Source: Vibrio nereis NBRC 15637 | Lineage (GTDB): Bacteria; Pseudomonadota; Gammaproteobacteria; Enterobacterales; Vibrionaceae | Direction: 5' to 3' | DNA length: 64,000 nucleotides | NCBI RefSeq assembly: GCF_001591105.1 | Contig: NZ_BCUD01000010.1 | Location: 62,001 to 126,000, forward strand | In this document: positions 30,126 through 38,653 of the stretch, piece after piece | Layout: the number at the start of each line of letters is the position of its first letter | How positions within the stretch are numbered: position 1 is the first letter of the stretch | The notes under the pieces: generated by a model | Told to the model about the DNA's origin: nothing | The model's input: only the letters and a program-made list of their open reading frames with translations | The model's database searches: none | Translations under genes and position numbers: made by a program

Positions 30126-30691
30126 TTTGTATCCTTACAATTAATTCCTGAGCGTATTTATGACAAGAATGTTATCAGGATGCAAGCTTGGTGGTTGGTT
30201 TTAAATTCGAACCACATCTAATTTAATGGTCATTAATTCTTATTTTTGGGTTTTACTTTGGAATTTTTGATTGTTTGTTCTTTTTGCGCACTAGTGCAGA
30301 TATTTGAGTCTCTATTCGTATTTTCTATTAGGGTTAGATGGCGAACAATCTACTTTTGCGACATAGCTATTCAGTGTGGTTAAAAAATGAGTGCGTAAAC
30401 TACTTTTTTATTCACTTCTCTCATAATCGGAGAAATGCATACTCAAAAAATAAAAACGCATGACTTTGTGTCAAGCTGTCTAAATTGAGGAGATAGATAA
30501 TTCTGAATACGGCAAATGATAATGAAATGTTAATTTTTTCGTTTTGTGAGATAGATCCGTTTAAACTAAGAGTGGATCTCGCGATAAAGATGAGGTTCTG
30601 CGGGGATTCTGGGTAGTATTTTACCTAGATACATGCGATAGTCCGTTGCGGTAAATTACGATCAATTTTGTCAATATCTGGAGCACTATTT
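30126..30691. other. 566-bp A+T-rich divergent intergenic region (arcA/rraB)
   Basis: No ORF with coding character. It should contain divergent promoters for arcA (-) and rraB (+), but no pair with good -35/-10 spacing stands out. Two palindromes are visible: TTAATGGTCATTAA at 30223-30236, a poor match to an ArgR box, and GCACTAGTGC at 30288-30297. A TTTTTCG/TTTTGTG-rich stretch lies at 30530-30550. Confidence 0.5.
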
Positions 30692-31105
30692 ATGTCTCAT
30701 GAAGATGAATATCTATCAGTCGAGCAATTAATTGAGATTCAAAAAGAAGAGACTCGCGACATTATCCAAGCCCTACTGGAAGATGGCAGTGATCCAGATT
30801 CTTTATATGACATTGAGCACCACTTATTTGCGGAAGACTTCAATACGCTAGAAAAAGCCGTCGTCGAAGCATTTAAGATGGGTTTCGAAGTGTTAGAAGC
30901 TGAAGAAACAGAAGATGAAGATGGCAACAAACTTCTATGTTGTGATGCGACAATGGAATCTGCACTGGATGCAGAAGCTATCGATGCTCAAGTTGAAAAG
31001 CTAGTACACCTAGCTGAAAAGTACGACATCATCTACGATGGTTGGGGTACGTACTACGAAGGTGAAGACGCGCTTTACCCAGAAGAGGAAGACGACGAAG
31101 AATAA
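30692..31105 (+). CDS. rraB: RNase E inhibitor RraB
   Basis: 137 residues from ATG 30692, placed 8 bases after a CTGGAGC site; a TTG 24 bases upstream is not needed. It is a strongly acidic protein with an Asp/Glu tail (YPEEEDDEE) and a DUF1260/RraB fold, [19 protein letters not shown] at the start. RraB binds the C-terminal region of RNase E and alters mRNA decay. Monocistronic, with its own terminator. Confidence 0.95.
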   Translation: MSHEDEYLSVEQLIEIQKEETRDIIQALLEDGSDPDSLYDIEHHLFAEDFNTLEKAVVEAFKMGFEVLEAEETEDEDGNKLLCCDATMESALDAEAIDAQVEKLVHLAEKYDIIYDGWGTYYEGEDALYPEEEDDEE

Positions 31106-31128
31106 ATTCGTTGCATATTCTTTTACAA

Positions 31129-31159
31129 TAATGCCAGTCACGATGACTGGCATTTTTAT
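31129..31159 (+). terminator. Intrinsic terminator after rraB
   Basis: Ten-bp perfect stem ATGCCAGTCA / TGACTGGCAT (31131-31140 and 31144-31153), loop CGA, followed by TTTTTATA. Confidence 0.9.
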
Positions 31160-31195
31160 ATATTTCTCCTGCCCACTGCTCTATACTGCAAAAAC

Positions 31196-31220
31196 TTGAT
31201 CTAGCTCAATTAATTATAAT
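31196..31220 (+). promoter_or_regulatory. Possible FNR-type box overlapping the promoter of the GH2-like gene
   Basis: TTGATCTAGCTCAA at 31196-31209 matches the FNR consensus TTGAT-N4-ATCAA at nine of ten fixed positions. A TATAAT follows at 31215-31220, ten bases before the ATG at 31230. Activator boxes are normally centred near -41, so overlap this close to the -10 would suggest repression, or a coincidental match. Confidence 0.35.
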
Positions 31221-31229
31221 GGGTGTCTT

Positions 31230-32030
31230 ATGCAGCTTTCCCTTGCAGGTTTCTGGCAAATCTCTCCCCTGACGGACCTCTCCATCCCTCAAAATGACAT
31301 CTCATTTCCCGCACCGTTAAGTGACAAGTTACCTTCATCACTGAGCGAGACGACGATCGCTCAGCAAGAATGGCACTTGATGCATGATATCGAAGTCGAT
31401 GAAGAGATGTTGGCTTACCCTGCAGTGGATTTGGTGATGGCTGGGATTGATTATCATGCCGAAGTTCGCCTGAATGGGGTCGCTGTATTCGATTGTGATG
31501 GCACTCAGGCAGAGTATAAGAAAGACGTTCGACCTTATATGCAGCTTGGCAGAAATCGTTTTGAAATCCTATTTTTGGAAGAGGAAGAGCCTCTGATCGT
31601 TGAGGAGGATTTGGCGGACGTATGTCAGCTAGGCGAGCAGCCATATCAACCTTGTGATAACAGAATCGGGATCTGGAAAGCGCCGTATCTTCAATTCATT
31701 CGCCACATGCGCCTAGAGCATGTCGCGACAGAGCAGGTCTGGCACCATGGTGGCGGGTGTGAGTTCTTGGTTGACTTATATTACAAAACTTTCTCTGCGG
31801 GGCTGGTTTCTGCTTCGGTAAAATTTAATGGCATGACTTACCACTTACCTATCGATGTGCGCAATGATCATGCGAGTGCGCTGTTTCAAGTGGATGCGCC
31901 AATTTATATCGATGTGAATGATCCGGATCCAGCCGATATGTATCCACTCGAAGTGAGTTTAGACGGCCAAGTAAAGCGCTTTAACGTGGGGTTGAGCAAA
32001 GATAGCTGTGTAACGCACTTCCCGCTCTAA
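31230..32030 (+). CDS. Solitary GH2-like beta-sandwich protein of unknown function
   Basis: 266 residues. The N-terminal half (from LAGFWQISPL through VDLVMAGIDYHAEVRLNGVAVFD) resembles the sugar-binding sandwich domain at the start of family 2 glycosidases such as beta-mannosidase. The segment QPCDNRIGIWKAPYLQF parallels the GIWRPVYL motif of the same enzymes. The catalytic TIM barrel is absent: the protein ends after a second beta-rich domain. There is no signal peptide, so it is probably cytoplasmic. It could bind a carbohydrate or be a non-enzymatic relic that has acquired another role. Short spacing from its promoter implies a very short leader. Function not known to me. Confidence 0.8.
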   Translation: MQLSLAGFWQISPLTDLSIPQNDISFPAPLSDKLPSSLSETTIAQQEWHLMHDIEVDEEMLAYPAVDLVMAGIDYHAEVRLNGVAVFDCDGTQAEYKKDVRPYMQLGRNRFEILFLEEEEPLIVEEDLADVCQLGEQPYQPCDNRIGIWKAPYLQFIRHMRLEHVATEQVWHHGGGCEFLVDLYYKTFSAGLVSASVKFNGMTYHLPIDVRNDHASALFQVDAPIYIDVNDPDPADMYPLEVSLDGQVKRFNVGLSKDSCVTHFPL

Positions 32031-32047
32031 TCAGGTTTTAATATCAC

Positions 32048-32082
32048 TAAGCACAGCGCTATGGCACGCTGTGCTCAAACGA
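32048..32082. terminator. Hairpin between convergent GH2-like and universal stress genes
   Basis: Perfect nine-bp stem AGCACAGCG / CGCTGTGCT (32050-32058 and 32067-32075) with an eight-base loop. The T-tract is displaced (CAAACGATTTT), so termination may be weak. Confidence 0.5.
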
Positions 32083-32094
32083 TTTTCTGATAAG

Positions 32095-32535
32095 TTAAGA
32101 GCCTTGCGGCTTGATCACCAACACATTAACCGGTGATTTTTGTACCACTTTGTTCGCCACAGAGCCGAGCAACGCTTTGTCTAACTTGGTGCGTTTGTGG
32201 CTAGGCATGACGATCAGATCAGCGCCAACTTTATCCGCGTACTCAAGAATGGTGGAAGAGGGCTTCCCCTCAGCGACATTGATACTGTACAGCACATTGT
32301 CGGGGATATGGTCGATAGCGAATTTCTTTAACTGCTGTTCGACATCATGTTTCATTTTGACCGCTGCATCTTTGGGAAAGTAGGTGGCGACCATCGACAT
32401 ATGAATACCCGGTAGGACATTGAGTAGATGCAGTTGCGCACTTGAGTTTTTGGCATACCAAACAGCGGCTTCGACGGCTTTATCTGAAAAGCCTTGATCA
32501 TTCAGGTCTACGGGGACAAGGATCTGCTTATACAT
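32095..32535 (-). CDS. Universal stress protein (UspA superfamily, UspF-like)
   Basis: 146 residues, a single Usp domain: start MYKQILVPVDLND, middle LHLLNVLPG and C-terminal LLGSVANKVVQKSPVNVLVIKPQ. The ATP-binding GxxG element is altered (MPSHKRT), as in UspF-type proteins, while the later GS of the motif is kept. It is encoded 97 bases downstream of the TRAP permease on the same strand. Usp genes often close TRAP transporter operons (TeaD beside TeaABC), where they bind ATP and modulate transport, so it is likely part of this operon. Confidence 0.9.
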   Translation of the reverse strand: MYKQILVPVDLNDQGFSDKAVEAAVWYAKNSSAQLHLLNVLPGIHMSMVATYFPKDAAVKMKHDVEQQLKKFAIDHIPDNVLYSINVAEGKPSSTILEYADKVGADLIVMPSHKRTKLDKALLGSVANKVVQKSPVNVLVIKPQGS

Positions 32536-32631
32536 TGGTTCTTCTCTTTATGCGTATTTCGACTAAACGAAATAGGGTGAATTTTACCTAAACTAAGTGT
32601 AGCTCCATCATGACGATGGAGCTGACTTACA

Positions 32632-35211
32632 TTACGCGATCACTTGCTCTTTTCTCGCGCGTTTTCTTTGGTTCATCGCTAAGGCCAGCAGAATGAGAAG
32701 GGCAGGTACAAATACCCACTCTTTCATTGGTCTGTCTGCATCGACGATCACCGAGCGGATTTCCCAATCAAAGTCGATACCAGCGGATTCGGCAGGGCTA
32801 CCGAATTCGACCATATCGACTAGCATACGACCACTTTCCTCTTTCAGCATTAAGCCCATTGAGGAAATTCGATCTTCGGCGGATACAGCACGATCATCAA
32901 ACGGTAAACGTACCGTTCTGGAGGTGTAATCGCCTTCGAGGTTTTCCCCTGCGACGAGAAGCTCAATGTCCTGACCTACTTGCAACCCTTGAGTAATGTC
33001 CGCAATTTCGGTACCAGGGTGCAAAATTTTGGCTGGATAAATCTCATCCCACCAGAAACCAGGACGGAAGAACGTAAATGTGAGCACCAATAGCAAAATT
33101 GTTTCCCACCATTTGTTCTTGGTGAACCACCATCCTTGTGTCGCGGCGGAGAATATCAGCATCGCAATAACCGATGAGAGGATGGTGAGCAACAAGTGCC
33201 ACCAAGAATCTATCCCCATTAGCAGTAGCTGCGTATTGAAGATAAACATAAACGGCAAAATGGCCGTCCTAATATCGTAAGTAAAACCCTGAATACCCGT
33301 ACGGATTGGGTCAGACTTGGCGATAGCCGCAGCTGCAAATGCCGCCAGGCCAACAGGTGGCGTATCATCTGCCAGAATACCGAAGTAGAACACAAATAGG
33401 TGCACCGCGATCAGTGGAATGATCAATCCACTTTGTGCACCTAGCGTCACAATCACGGGTGCCATCAAGGTTGATACCACAATGTAGTTGGCGGTGGTTG
33501 GCAGACCCATGCCCAGGATCAGACTAATTACAGCGGTAAACAGCAGCATCAGGAAGATGTTACCGCCAGAGATGAACTCGACGAAATCGGTCATCACTAA
33601 GCCTATACCCGTGAGTGTGACGACACCCACTACGGTACCCGCAGCGGCAGTCGCGACACCAATACCAATCATATTACGTGCGCCCGCAACCAGACTTTCT
33701 AATAGGTCGATAAAGCCTGCTTTGGTTTGCTCAGCCAGTGAGCCTTGTTTCGACATCATAGCCATGAGCGGGCGTTGGGTGATCAAAATAAAGATCATAA
33801 ACACAGTAGCCCAAAACGCAGAGAGACCTGGAGAGAAACGCTCCACCGTCAAGCACCACACCAGCACCACGATCGGTAGTAAGTAATGCAGGCCAGACTT
33901 GATGGTTGGGCCTGGATCTGGAACTTCAGTTAACTCCGCATCGATCTCAATTGCGCCCTCTTTGGCGTAACTCGCGGAGACTTTGACCAGAGCAACGTAG
34001 GCAATCAGCAGAGCAACAGTGACGATTGGTGTTGCCGCCTCGCCAAATACGTCTTTGGTCCAACCCACACCGTAGTAAACCAATGCACTAATCACACACA
34101 GCCCTAAAATGGTGCCAGTGAAAGAAAGCAGGCTATGGATCAAAGTTGGGTTGTGGCGGCGTGGTAGGCCAGTCATTCCGGCTTTGCACGCTTCCAGGTG
34201 GACGATGTAAATCAGTGCGATATACGAAATTAGCGCCGGTAACAGGGCAGCTTTGATCACTTCAACGTAAGAAATTCCCACGTACTCCACCATCAGAAAC
34301 GCAGCGGCGCCCATAATCGGTGGCGTTAACTGGCCGTTGGTCGAGGCAGCAACTTCGACAGCGCCTGCTTTTGTTCCAGGGAAACCTACGCGCTTCATGA
34401 GTGGAATGGTGAATGTTCCGGTTGTGACAACGTTTGCAATCGAAGAGCCAGAAACCAAGCCCGAAAGCCCTGATGCAACCACGGCTGCTTTTGCGGGGCC
34501 GCCTCGCATGTGCCCCAATAGGGAGAAGGCAACTTTAATAAAGTAAGCGCCAGCTCCGGCTCTTTCCAGCATTGCGCCAAACAACACGAATAGGAAAACG
34601 AAAGAAGTCGATACGCCAAGAGCAACGCCAAACACCCCTTCAGTGGTTAGCCATAAATGCGACATCGCTTTGTTGAGGCTTGCGCCTTTATGTGCGATCA
34701 CATCTGGCATGTGAGGGCCACCGAATGTGTAAAGAAGGAAGACCGCTGCAACGACCATAAGCGGGGGACCCAACGCTCGTCGAGTCGCTTCTAAAAGCAA
34801 CACCATGCCAGTCACCGCGACCACAATATCAAGCGTGGTAGGAGCACCTGAACGCTCAGCCAACTCGGTGTAGAACAGGTAGATGTAAGCGGCGGAGAAA
34901 CTTCCTGCCAGTGCAAGAACCCAATCGACCACAGGTATGTGGTCCCGTGGAGAGTGTTTCAGCGCTGGGTAGGCGGTAAATGCCAAAAACACCGCAAACA
35001 TTAAGTGGATGGAACGCGCTTCTGTGTCGTTGAGTACGCCAAAATTAAAAATAAAAGGTAAAGGCGAGGCGTACCAAAGTTGAAATAGTGACCAGCACAG
35101 TGGCACAAACCATAAGATGCGACCTGGAATCCCTTTTGGATTACGAGCACCTGAATCGGCCTGCGCTACCATATCTTGCACGTCTTGAGACGGAGATGTT
35201 GTCTGCGACAT
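32632..35211 (-). CDS. TRAP transporter permease, fused 4TM/12TM (DctQM-type, TAXI system)
   Basis: About 859 residues. I chose the ATG at 35211, eight bases from AAGGA; the ATG six bases earlier is too close to it. The N-terminal small subunit part and the large 12-helix DctM part are fused, as is usual for TAXI-type TRAP systems. Conserved segments include GGPAKAAVVASGLSGLVSGS and GMGLPTTANYIV. A C-terminal extension (about 715-835) forms a PDZ-like periplasmic DUF3394-type domain before a last helix. It imports an unknown, probably carboxylate-type, solute using the sodium gradient and needs the receptor encoded upstream, which is broken here. Confidence 0.93.
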   Translation of the reverse strand: MSQTTSPSQDVQDMVAQADSGARNPKGIPGRILWFVPLCWSLFQLWYASPLPFIFNFGVLNDTEARSIHLMFAVFLAFTAYPALKHSPRDHIPVVDWVLALAGSFSAAYIYLFYTELAERSGAPTTLDIVVAVTGMVLLLEATRRALGPPLMVVAAVFLLYTFGGPHMPDVIAHKGASLNKAMSHLWLTTEGVFGVALGVSTSFVFLFVLFGAMLERAGAGAYFIKVAFSLLGHMRGGPAKAAVVASGLSGLVSGSSIANVVTTGTFTIPLMKRVGFPGTKAGAVEVAASTNGQLTPPIMGAAAFLMVEYVGISYVEVIKAALLPALISYIALIYIVHLEACKAGMTGLPRRHNPTLIHSLLSFTGTILGLCVISALVYYGVGWTKDVFGEAATPIVTVALLIAYVALVKVSASYAKEGAIEIDAELTEVPDPGPTIKSGLHYLLPIVVLVWCLTVERFSPGLSAFWATVFMIFILITQRPLMAMMSKQGSLAEQTKAGFIDLLESLVAGARNMIGIGVATAAAGTVVGVVTLTGIGLVMTDFVEFISGGNIFLMLLFTAVISLILGMGLPTTANYIVVSTLMAPVIVTLGAQSGLIIPLIAVHLFVFYFGILADDTPPVGLAAFAAAAIAKSDPIRTGIQGFTYDIRTAILPFMFIFNTQLLLMGIDSWWHLLLTILSSVIAMLIFSAATQGWWFTKNKWWETILLLVLTFTFFRPGFWWDEIYPAKILHPGTEIADITQGLQVGQDIELLVAGENLEGDYTSRTVRLPFDDRAVSAEDRISSMGLMLKEESGRMLVDMVEFGSPAESAGIDFDWEIRSVIVDADRPMKEWVFVPALLILLALAMNQRKRARKEQVIA

Positions 35212-35398
35212 GTACATTATCCTTGTTATATATGGTCCAAATATTGTTCTGTTTACGAACCCTCATTGTGCATCTTTTAGTTTAGTGAAAAGATGAACAA
35301 ATGATCAGTTGTTTGATTTTCTTAGATATAAACGGAGTAAAGTTTCGAAAGTGTGAAACTTAAAAAAGTGTGTGGCCATAGAAAACCACAACGAAAAT

Positions 35399-35430
35399 AG
35401 TCAGGGAGGTAAAAACCTCCCTGTTAGATA
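35399..35430 (-). terminator. Hairpin between TRAP receptor gene and permease gene
   Basis: Perfect nine-bp stem CAGGGAGGT / ACCTCCCTG (35402-35410 and 35415-35423) with loop AAAA, 14 bases after the receptor stop. Read on the - strand it is followed by ACTATTTTCG, a weak T-tract. It probably works as a partial terminator or 3' end stabiliser that lets the receptor be made in excess over the permease. Confidence 0.65.
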
Positions 35431-35437
35431 GTAATGC

Positions 35438-36411
35438 TTACTTAAGTAGGCCTACTTCTTTGTAGTACTTCACTGCACCTGGGTGAAGTGGGATAGAAAG
35501 ACCCGCTTTCACCATGTCTTCTTTTTTCAGGTTTGCGAATGCAGGGTGAAGACGTTTGAAGGTATCGAAATCTTCAAATACGGCTTTAGCAACGTTGTAC
35601 GCGACTTTGTCTGATACGTTAGTTGTTGTCACCATAGTGGCAGCAACACCAAAGCTGTTTACGTCTTTGTCTGTACCACGATACATGCCAGCAGGTACTG
35701 TGCTGTATGCGTAGTGTAGTAAGGGTTTTTAGCGACGATTTCATCAACTTTCGCACCTGAAGCAGACACTAGCTTCGCATCGCATGAAGTTGTTGCTTCT
35801 TTGATAGAACCGTTTGGATGACCCACAACATAAACGAACGCGTCAATCTTGTTATCACACAACGCTTGTGAACGCTCAGAACCTTTTAGCTCAGATGCCA
35901 GCTTAAAGCTGTCGTTTGTCCAGCCCATTGCTTCCATTACGACACCCATAGTCGCACGGTCACCAGAGCCAGGGTTACCAATGTTTACACGCTTGCCAGC
36001 TAGGTCAGAGACGTTTTCGATACCAGAGTCAGAACGAGCGATGATGTTGAAAGGTTCAGTATGTAAAGAGAATAGCGCTCTTAGGTCTTTGTATGGACCT
36101 TGTTCTTCAAACTTACTAGTACCGTTGTAACCGTGGTACTGCCAGTCAGATTGAACAATACCAAAATCCAATTCGCCAGCACGAATGGTGTTTACGTTGT
36201 AGATCGAACCACCGGTAGACTCTACAGAACAACGAATGTTATGAGTTTTACGGCCTTTGTTAACTAACTTACAGATTGCACCACCTGTCGGGTAGTAAAC
36301 ACCAGTAACAGAACCAGTACCGATAGTGATGAACTCCTGAGCGTTAACGGCGCCAGCGCCCATTACTGCCGCTGCGATAGCGCCAACTTTGATAAGTTTG
36401 TTTAATGCCAT
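35438..36411 (-). pseudogene. TAXI-family TRAP solute receptor, disrupted by a 5-bp tandem duplication
   Basis: The gene begins at 36411 with a signal peptide (MALNKLIKVGAIAAAVMGAGAVNA) and mature start QEFITIGTGSVTGVYYPTGG, the TAXI receptor hallmark. It reads correctly to about NPYY near residue 230, then changes frame. The remaining 80-odd residues, including PAGMYRG and the C-terminus ending KYYKEVGLLK, lie in another frame. At 35711-35720 the + strand reads GTAGTGTAGT, an exact tandem repeat of five bases. Removing one copy joins NPYY directly to AYSTVPAGMYRG and gives one 322-residue protein, the normal family size. As it stands the product would be truncated. Either a real recent mutation or a sequence error. 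Confidence 0.92.
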
Positions 36412-36478
36412 GAATTTCCCTTCCTTTATTCATTATTATCCCCATTGCAAGTGTAGTTGCTCTGGGAGTTTCCTAATA

Positions 36479-36516
36479 TTGGAAACGGCATCTTTTCCAA
36501 TCCATATGTTGGAAAA
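36479..36516. promoter_or_regulatory. Three TTGGAAA half-sites upstream of the TRAP receptor gene
   Basis: TTGGAAA at 36479-36485, TTTTCCAA at 36493-36500 and TTGGAAAA at 36509-36516, alternating in orientation with starts 14 and 16 bases apart. The last two form a perfect eight-bp inverted repeat around an eight-base spacer. They lie 68-105 bases before the receptor ATG, a reasonable place for a regulator of the TRAP operon. The cognate protein is not known. Confidence 0.5.
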
Positions 36517-36742
36517 GTGTCTGAATCATAGCAAAAAATTGCTTTAAATTTACACGACTGTTAAACACTTCGGCATAAAAATCAGCAACTTGATTGGATT
36601 GAAACAACACAATAACGAATTAAAGTGTTTTTCATCAAAGGTTTATGAGGTAGAAGGCGTTACGGATGAGTTTTTTAAGATGTGAACTGAATCACGCCCC
36701 AGAACTTGCGGCGCGATTCATTTGTCGAGCTTAGTAGCGAAA
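36517..36742. other. Remainder of the intergenic region between argR and the TRAP operon
   Basis: Non-coding and A+T-rich. No further gene is supported. Any argR terminator is not obvious as a stem with a T-run. Confidence 0.4.
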
Positions 36743-37213
36743 CTATCCAGTGTATTCAAAGAGTTCGCACACTGAGTTAAATAATTGCTCTGTGGTGACG
36801 GAAAGAGTTGGAGTAATGAAGATCGTGTCGTCTCCTGCAACCACACCTAAGATGCCTTCTGACTTGCCTAGTGAGTCTAGCAAGCGAGCAATAAGCTGTG
36901 CCGCGCCAGGGCCAGTATGAATAACGACAACGGCATTGTTGTGGTCGATATCTAACACTAGCTCACGCAGCGAGCTTGAAACTGTAGGGACACCCAATTC
37001 CGCTGGCAGACAGTAAACCATTTCCATTTTGGCGTTTCGTGTGCGCACGGCACCGAATTTCGTCAGCATGCGTGAAACTTTTGACTGGTTGATATTTTCA
37101 AAGCCTTCATTCTTTAGAGCTTCAACAATATCGCCCTGAGAGCCGAAGCGTTCTTCTTTCAATAGGGCTTTAAAAGCACGGACTAGGTTGTCTTGTTTTT
37201 CTGAATGGCGCAT
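36743..37213 (-). CDS. argR: Arginine repressor ArgR
   Basis: 156 residues from the ATG at 37213; the open frame continues 20 codons upstream but the family start [18 protein letters not shown] matches this ATG. The N-terminal winged helix-turn-helix contains [26 protein letters not shown]. The C-terminal arginine-binding/hexamerisation domain includes [17 protein letters not shown] and [13 protein letters not shown]. ArgR with arginine represses arginine biosynthesis (argF in this window) and often activates catabolism. It is divergent from mdh, the standard gamma-proteobacterial arrangement. Confidence 0.98.
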   Translation of the reverse strand: MRHSEKQDNLVRAFKALLKEERFGSQGDIVEALKNEGFENINQSKVSRMLTKFGAVRTRNAKMEMVYCLPAELGVPTVSSSLRELVLDIDHNNAVVVIHTGPGAAQLIARLLDSLGKSEGILGVVAGDDTIFITPTLSVTTEQLFNSVCELFEYTG

Positions 37214-37234
37214 GGTTCTCTTCACCAATAGTTT

Positions 37235-37276
37235 AATAAAAAAGCAAGTGAATATTCTCGCATAGCTATTCACTTG
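37235..37276 (-). promoter_or_regulatory. Inverted repeat and T-run in the argR leader (operator or attenuator)
   Basis: Ten-bp perfect arms CAAGTGAATA and TATTCACTTG (37245-37254 and 37267-37276) are separated by twelve bases. On the - strand the hairpin is followed by CTTTTTTATT and lies about 30 bases before the argR ATG, the outline of an intrinsic terminator with an A+T-rich stem. The arms also contain TGAAT/ATTCA, the halves of an ArgR box, so autoregulation by binding is an alternative reading. Confidence 0.55.
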
Positions 37277-37615
37277 TTACCACGCATTAGGATCAATTCT
37301 GTCTAACAAATCACTGAAAACTTGCAGCAAATAGTGATGAAAGTCTCAGTTGGTGCGTGCACATACAAGACAAGCAACAATAATAGTGACAAGGGATACA
37401 GCTTAGTTTTACCAAATTGCGCAAGGTCGCAAAGATGACGTTAACCGATTGTAATCACCTTGTGATTAATATAGCGTAATCGTGCTCAAAAATTCTATAC
37501 CTAAGTGACCTCCAATTTGGTGACCGATCGGCGTTAAGTAGTCCAAAGGGATAGGTTGCTCAGGTATACTAACCCTATAAGATCATATAAGAGAGTCATC
37601 TCAAGGAGAACTACA
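37277..37615. other. argR-mdh divergent intergenic region with a palindrome
   Basis: No gene. TAATCAC-CTT-GTGATTA at 37452-37468 is a perfect hyphenated palindrome, and a TATACT at 37565-37570 is a possible mdh -10. Several GTTAA motifs occur, as seen in redox-controlled mdh promoters, but none is a clear ArcA box. Confidence 0.4.
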
Positions 37616-38548
37616 ATGAAAGTAGCCGTTATTGGTGCCGCTGGTGGCATCGGTCAAGCCCTAGCTCTATTGCTGAAAAATCGCCTTCCTGCTGGTTCAG
37701 ATTTAGCACTTTACGATATCGCGCCAGTAACTCCTGGTGTTGCTGCTGATCTAAGCCACATCCCAACGCCAGTTTCTATCAAGGGTTACGCTGGTGAAGA
37801 TCCAACGCCTGCGCTAGAAGGTGCGGACGTTGTTCTTATTTCAGCAGGTGTTGCGCGCAAACCGGGTATGGACCGTGCTGACTTGTTCAATGTAAACGCT
37901 GGCATTGTAAAATCTCTGGCTGAAAAGATTGCTGTTGTGTGTCCAAAAGCACTAGTGGGTATCATCACTAACCCAGTGAACACAACTGTGCCAATCGCGG
38001 CGGAAGTTCTAAAGAAAGCGGGCGTATACGATAAGCGTCGCCTATTCGGTGTGACTACACTTGACGTTATCCGTTCTGAAACGTTCGTTGCTGATCTTAA
38101 AGATAAAGATCCAGGTGAAGTACGTGTACCAGTTATCGGTGGTCACTCTGGTGTAACAATTCTTCCTCTACTTTCTCAAGTAGAAGGCGTTGAGTTCACA
38201 GCTGAAGAAGTAGAAGCTCTGACTAAACGTATCCAGAATGCTGGTACTGAAGTTGTTGAAGCGAAAGCTGGCGGCGGTAGTGCAACGCTTTCTATGGGCC
38301 AAGCAGCATGTCGCTTTGGTGTTTCTCTAGTGAAAGCACTGCAAGGTGAAGAAGTAGTTGAGTACGCATACGTTGAAGGTAGCGGCGAGCACGCCCCATT
38401 CTTCGCACAGCCAGTGAAACTAGGCAAAGACGGTGTGGAAGAAATTCTAAGCTACGGCCCTCTAAGCGAGTACGAGAAATCAGCGCTAGACGGTATGCTA
38501 GAAACGCTAAATGGCGATATCCAAATTGGCGTAGACTTCGCTAAATAA
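37616..38548 (+). CDS. mdh: Malate dehydrogenase
   Basis: 310 residues from ATG 37616 after a strong AAGGAGA site; an in-frame extension to 37556 is not family-like. It has NAD-binding [14 protein letters not shown] at the start, substrate arginines in RKPGMDR and the [10 protein letters not shown] region, and the catalytic His in [11 protein letters not shown] near 177. It interconverts malate and oxaloacetate in the TCA cycle. Monocistronic with its own terminator; divergent from argR. Confidence 0.99.
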   Translation: MKVAVIGAAGGIGQALALLLKNRLPAGSDLALYDIAPVTPGVAADLSHIPTPVSIKGYAGEDPTPALEGADVVLISAGVARKPGMDRADLFNVNAGIVKSLAEKIAVVCPKALVGIITNPVNTTVPIAAEVLKKAGVYDKRRLFGVTTLDVIRSETFVADLKDKDPGEVRVPVIGGHSGVTILPLLSQVEGVEFTAEEVEALTKRIQNAGTEVVEAKAGGGSATLSMGQAACRFGVSLVKALQGEEVVEYAYVEGSGEHAPFFAQPVKLGKDGVEEILSYGPLSEYEKSALDGMLETLNGDIQIGVDFAK

Positions 38549-38559
38549 TCTGGATTGAA

Positions 38560-38592
38560 TGAAAAAGCCGACTTTCGAGTCGGCTTTTTTGA
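38560..38592 (+). terminator. Intrinsic terminator after mdh
   Basis: Stem AAGCCGACT / AGTCGGCTT (38565-38573 and 38578-38586) closed by a TTCG tetraloop and followed by a run of Ts; As on the left. Confidence 0.92.
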
Positions 38593-38605
38593 TCGCGTCA
38601 CGTAT

Positions 38606-38632
38606 TAAAAAAGCGAGCCTTAGCTCGCTTTT
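38606..38632 (-). terminator. Intrinsic terminator after ridA
   Basis: Stem AAGCGAGC / GCTCGCTT (38611-38618 and 38623-38630), loop CTTA. The left A-run gives a T-run on the - strand, 22 bases beyond the ridA stop. Confidence 0.85.
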
Positions 38633-38653
38633 GACACTATTAGAGACTCGCTA

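Noticed and set aside
30223..30236. TTAATGGTCATTAA as an ArgR box for arcA
   Set aside because: Differs from TGAAT-N4-ATTCA symmetrically in both halves; too weak to claim.
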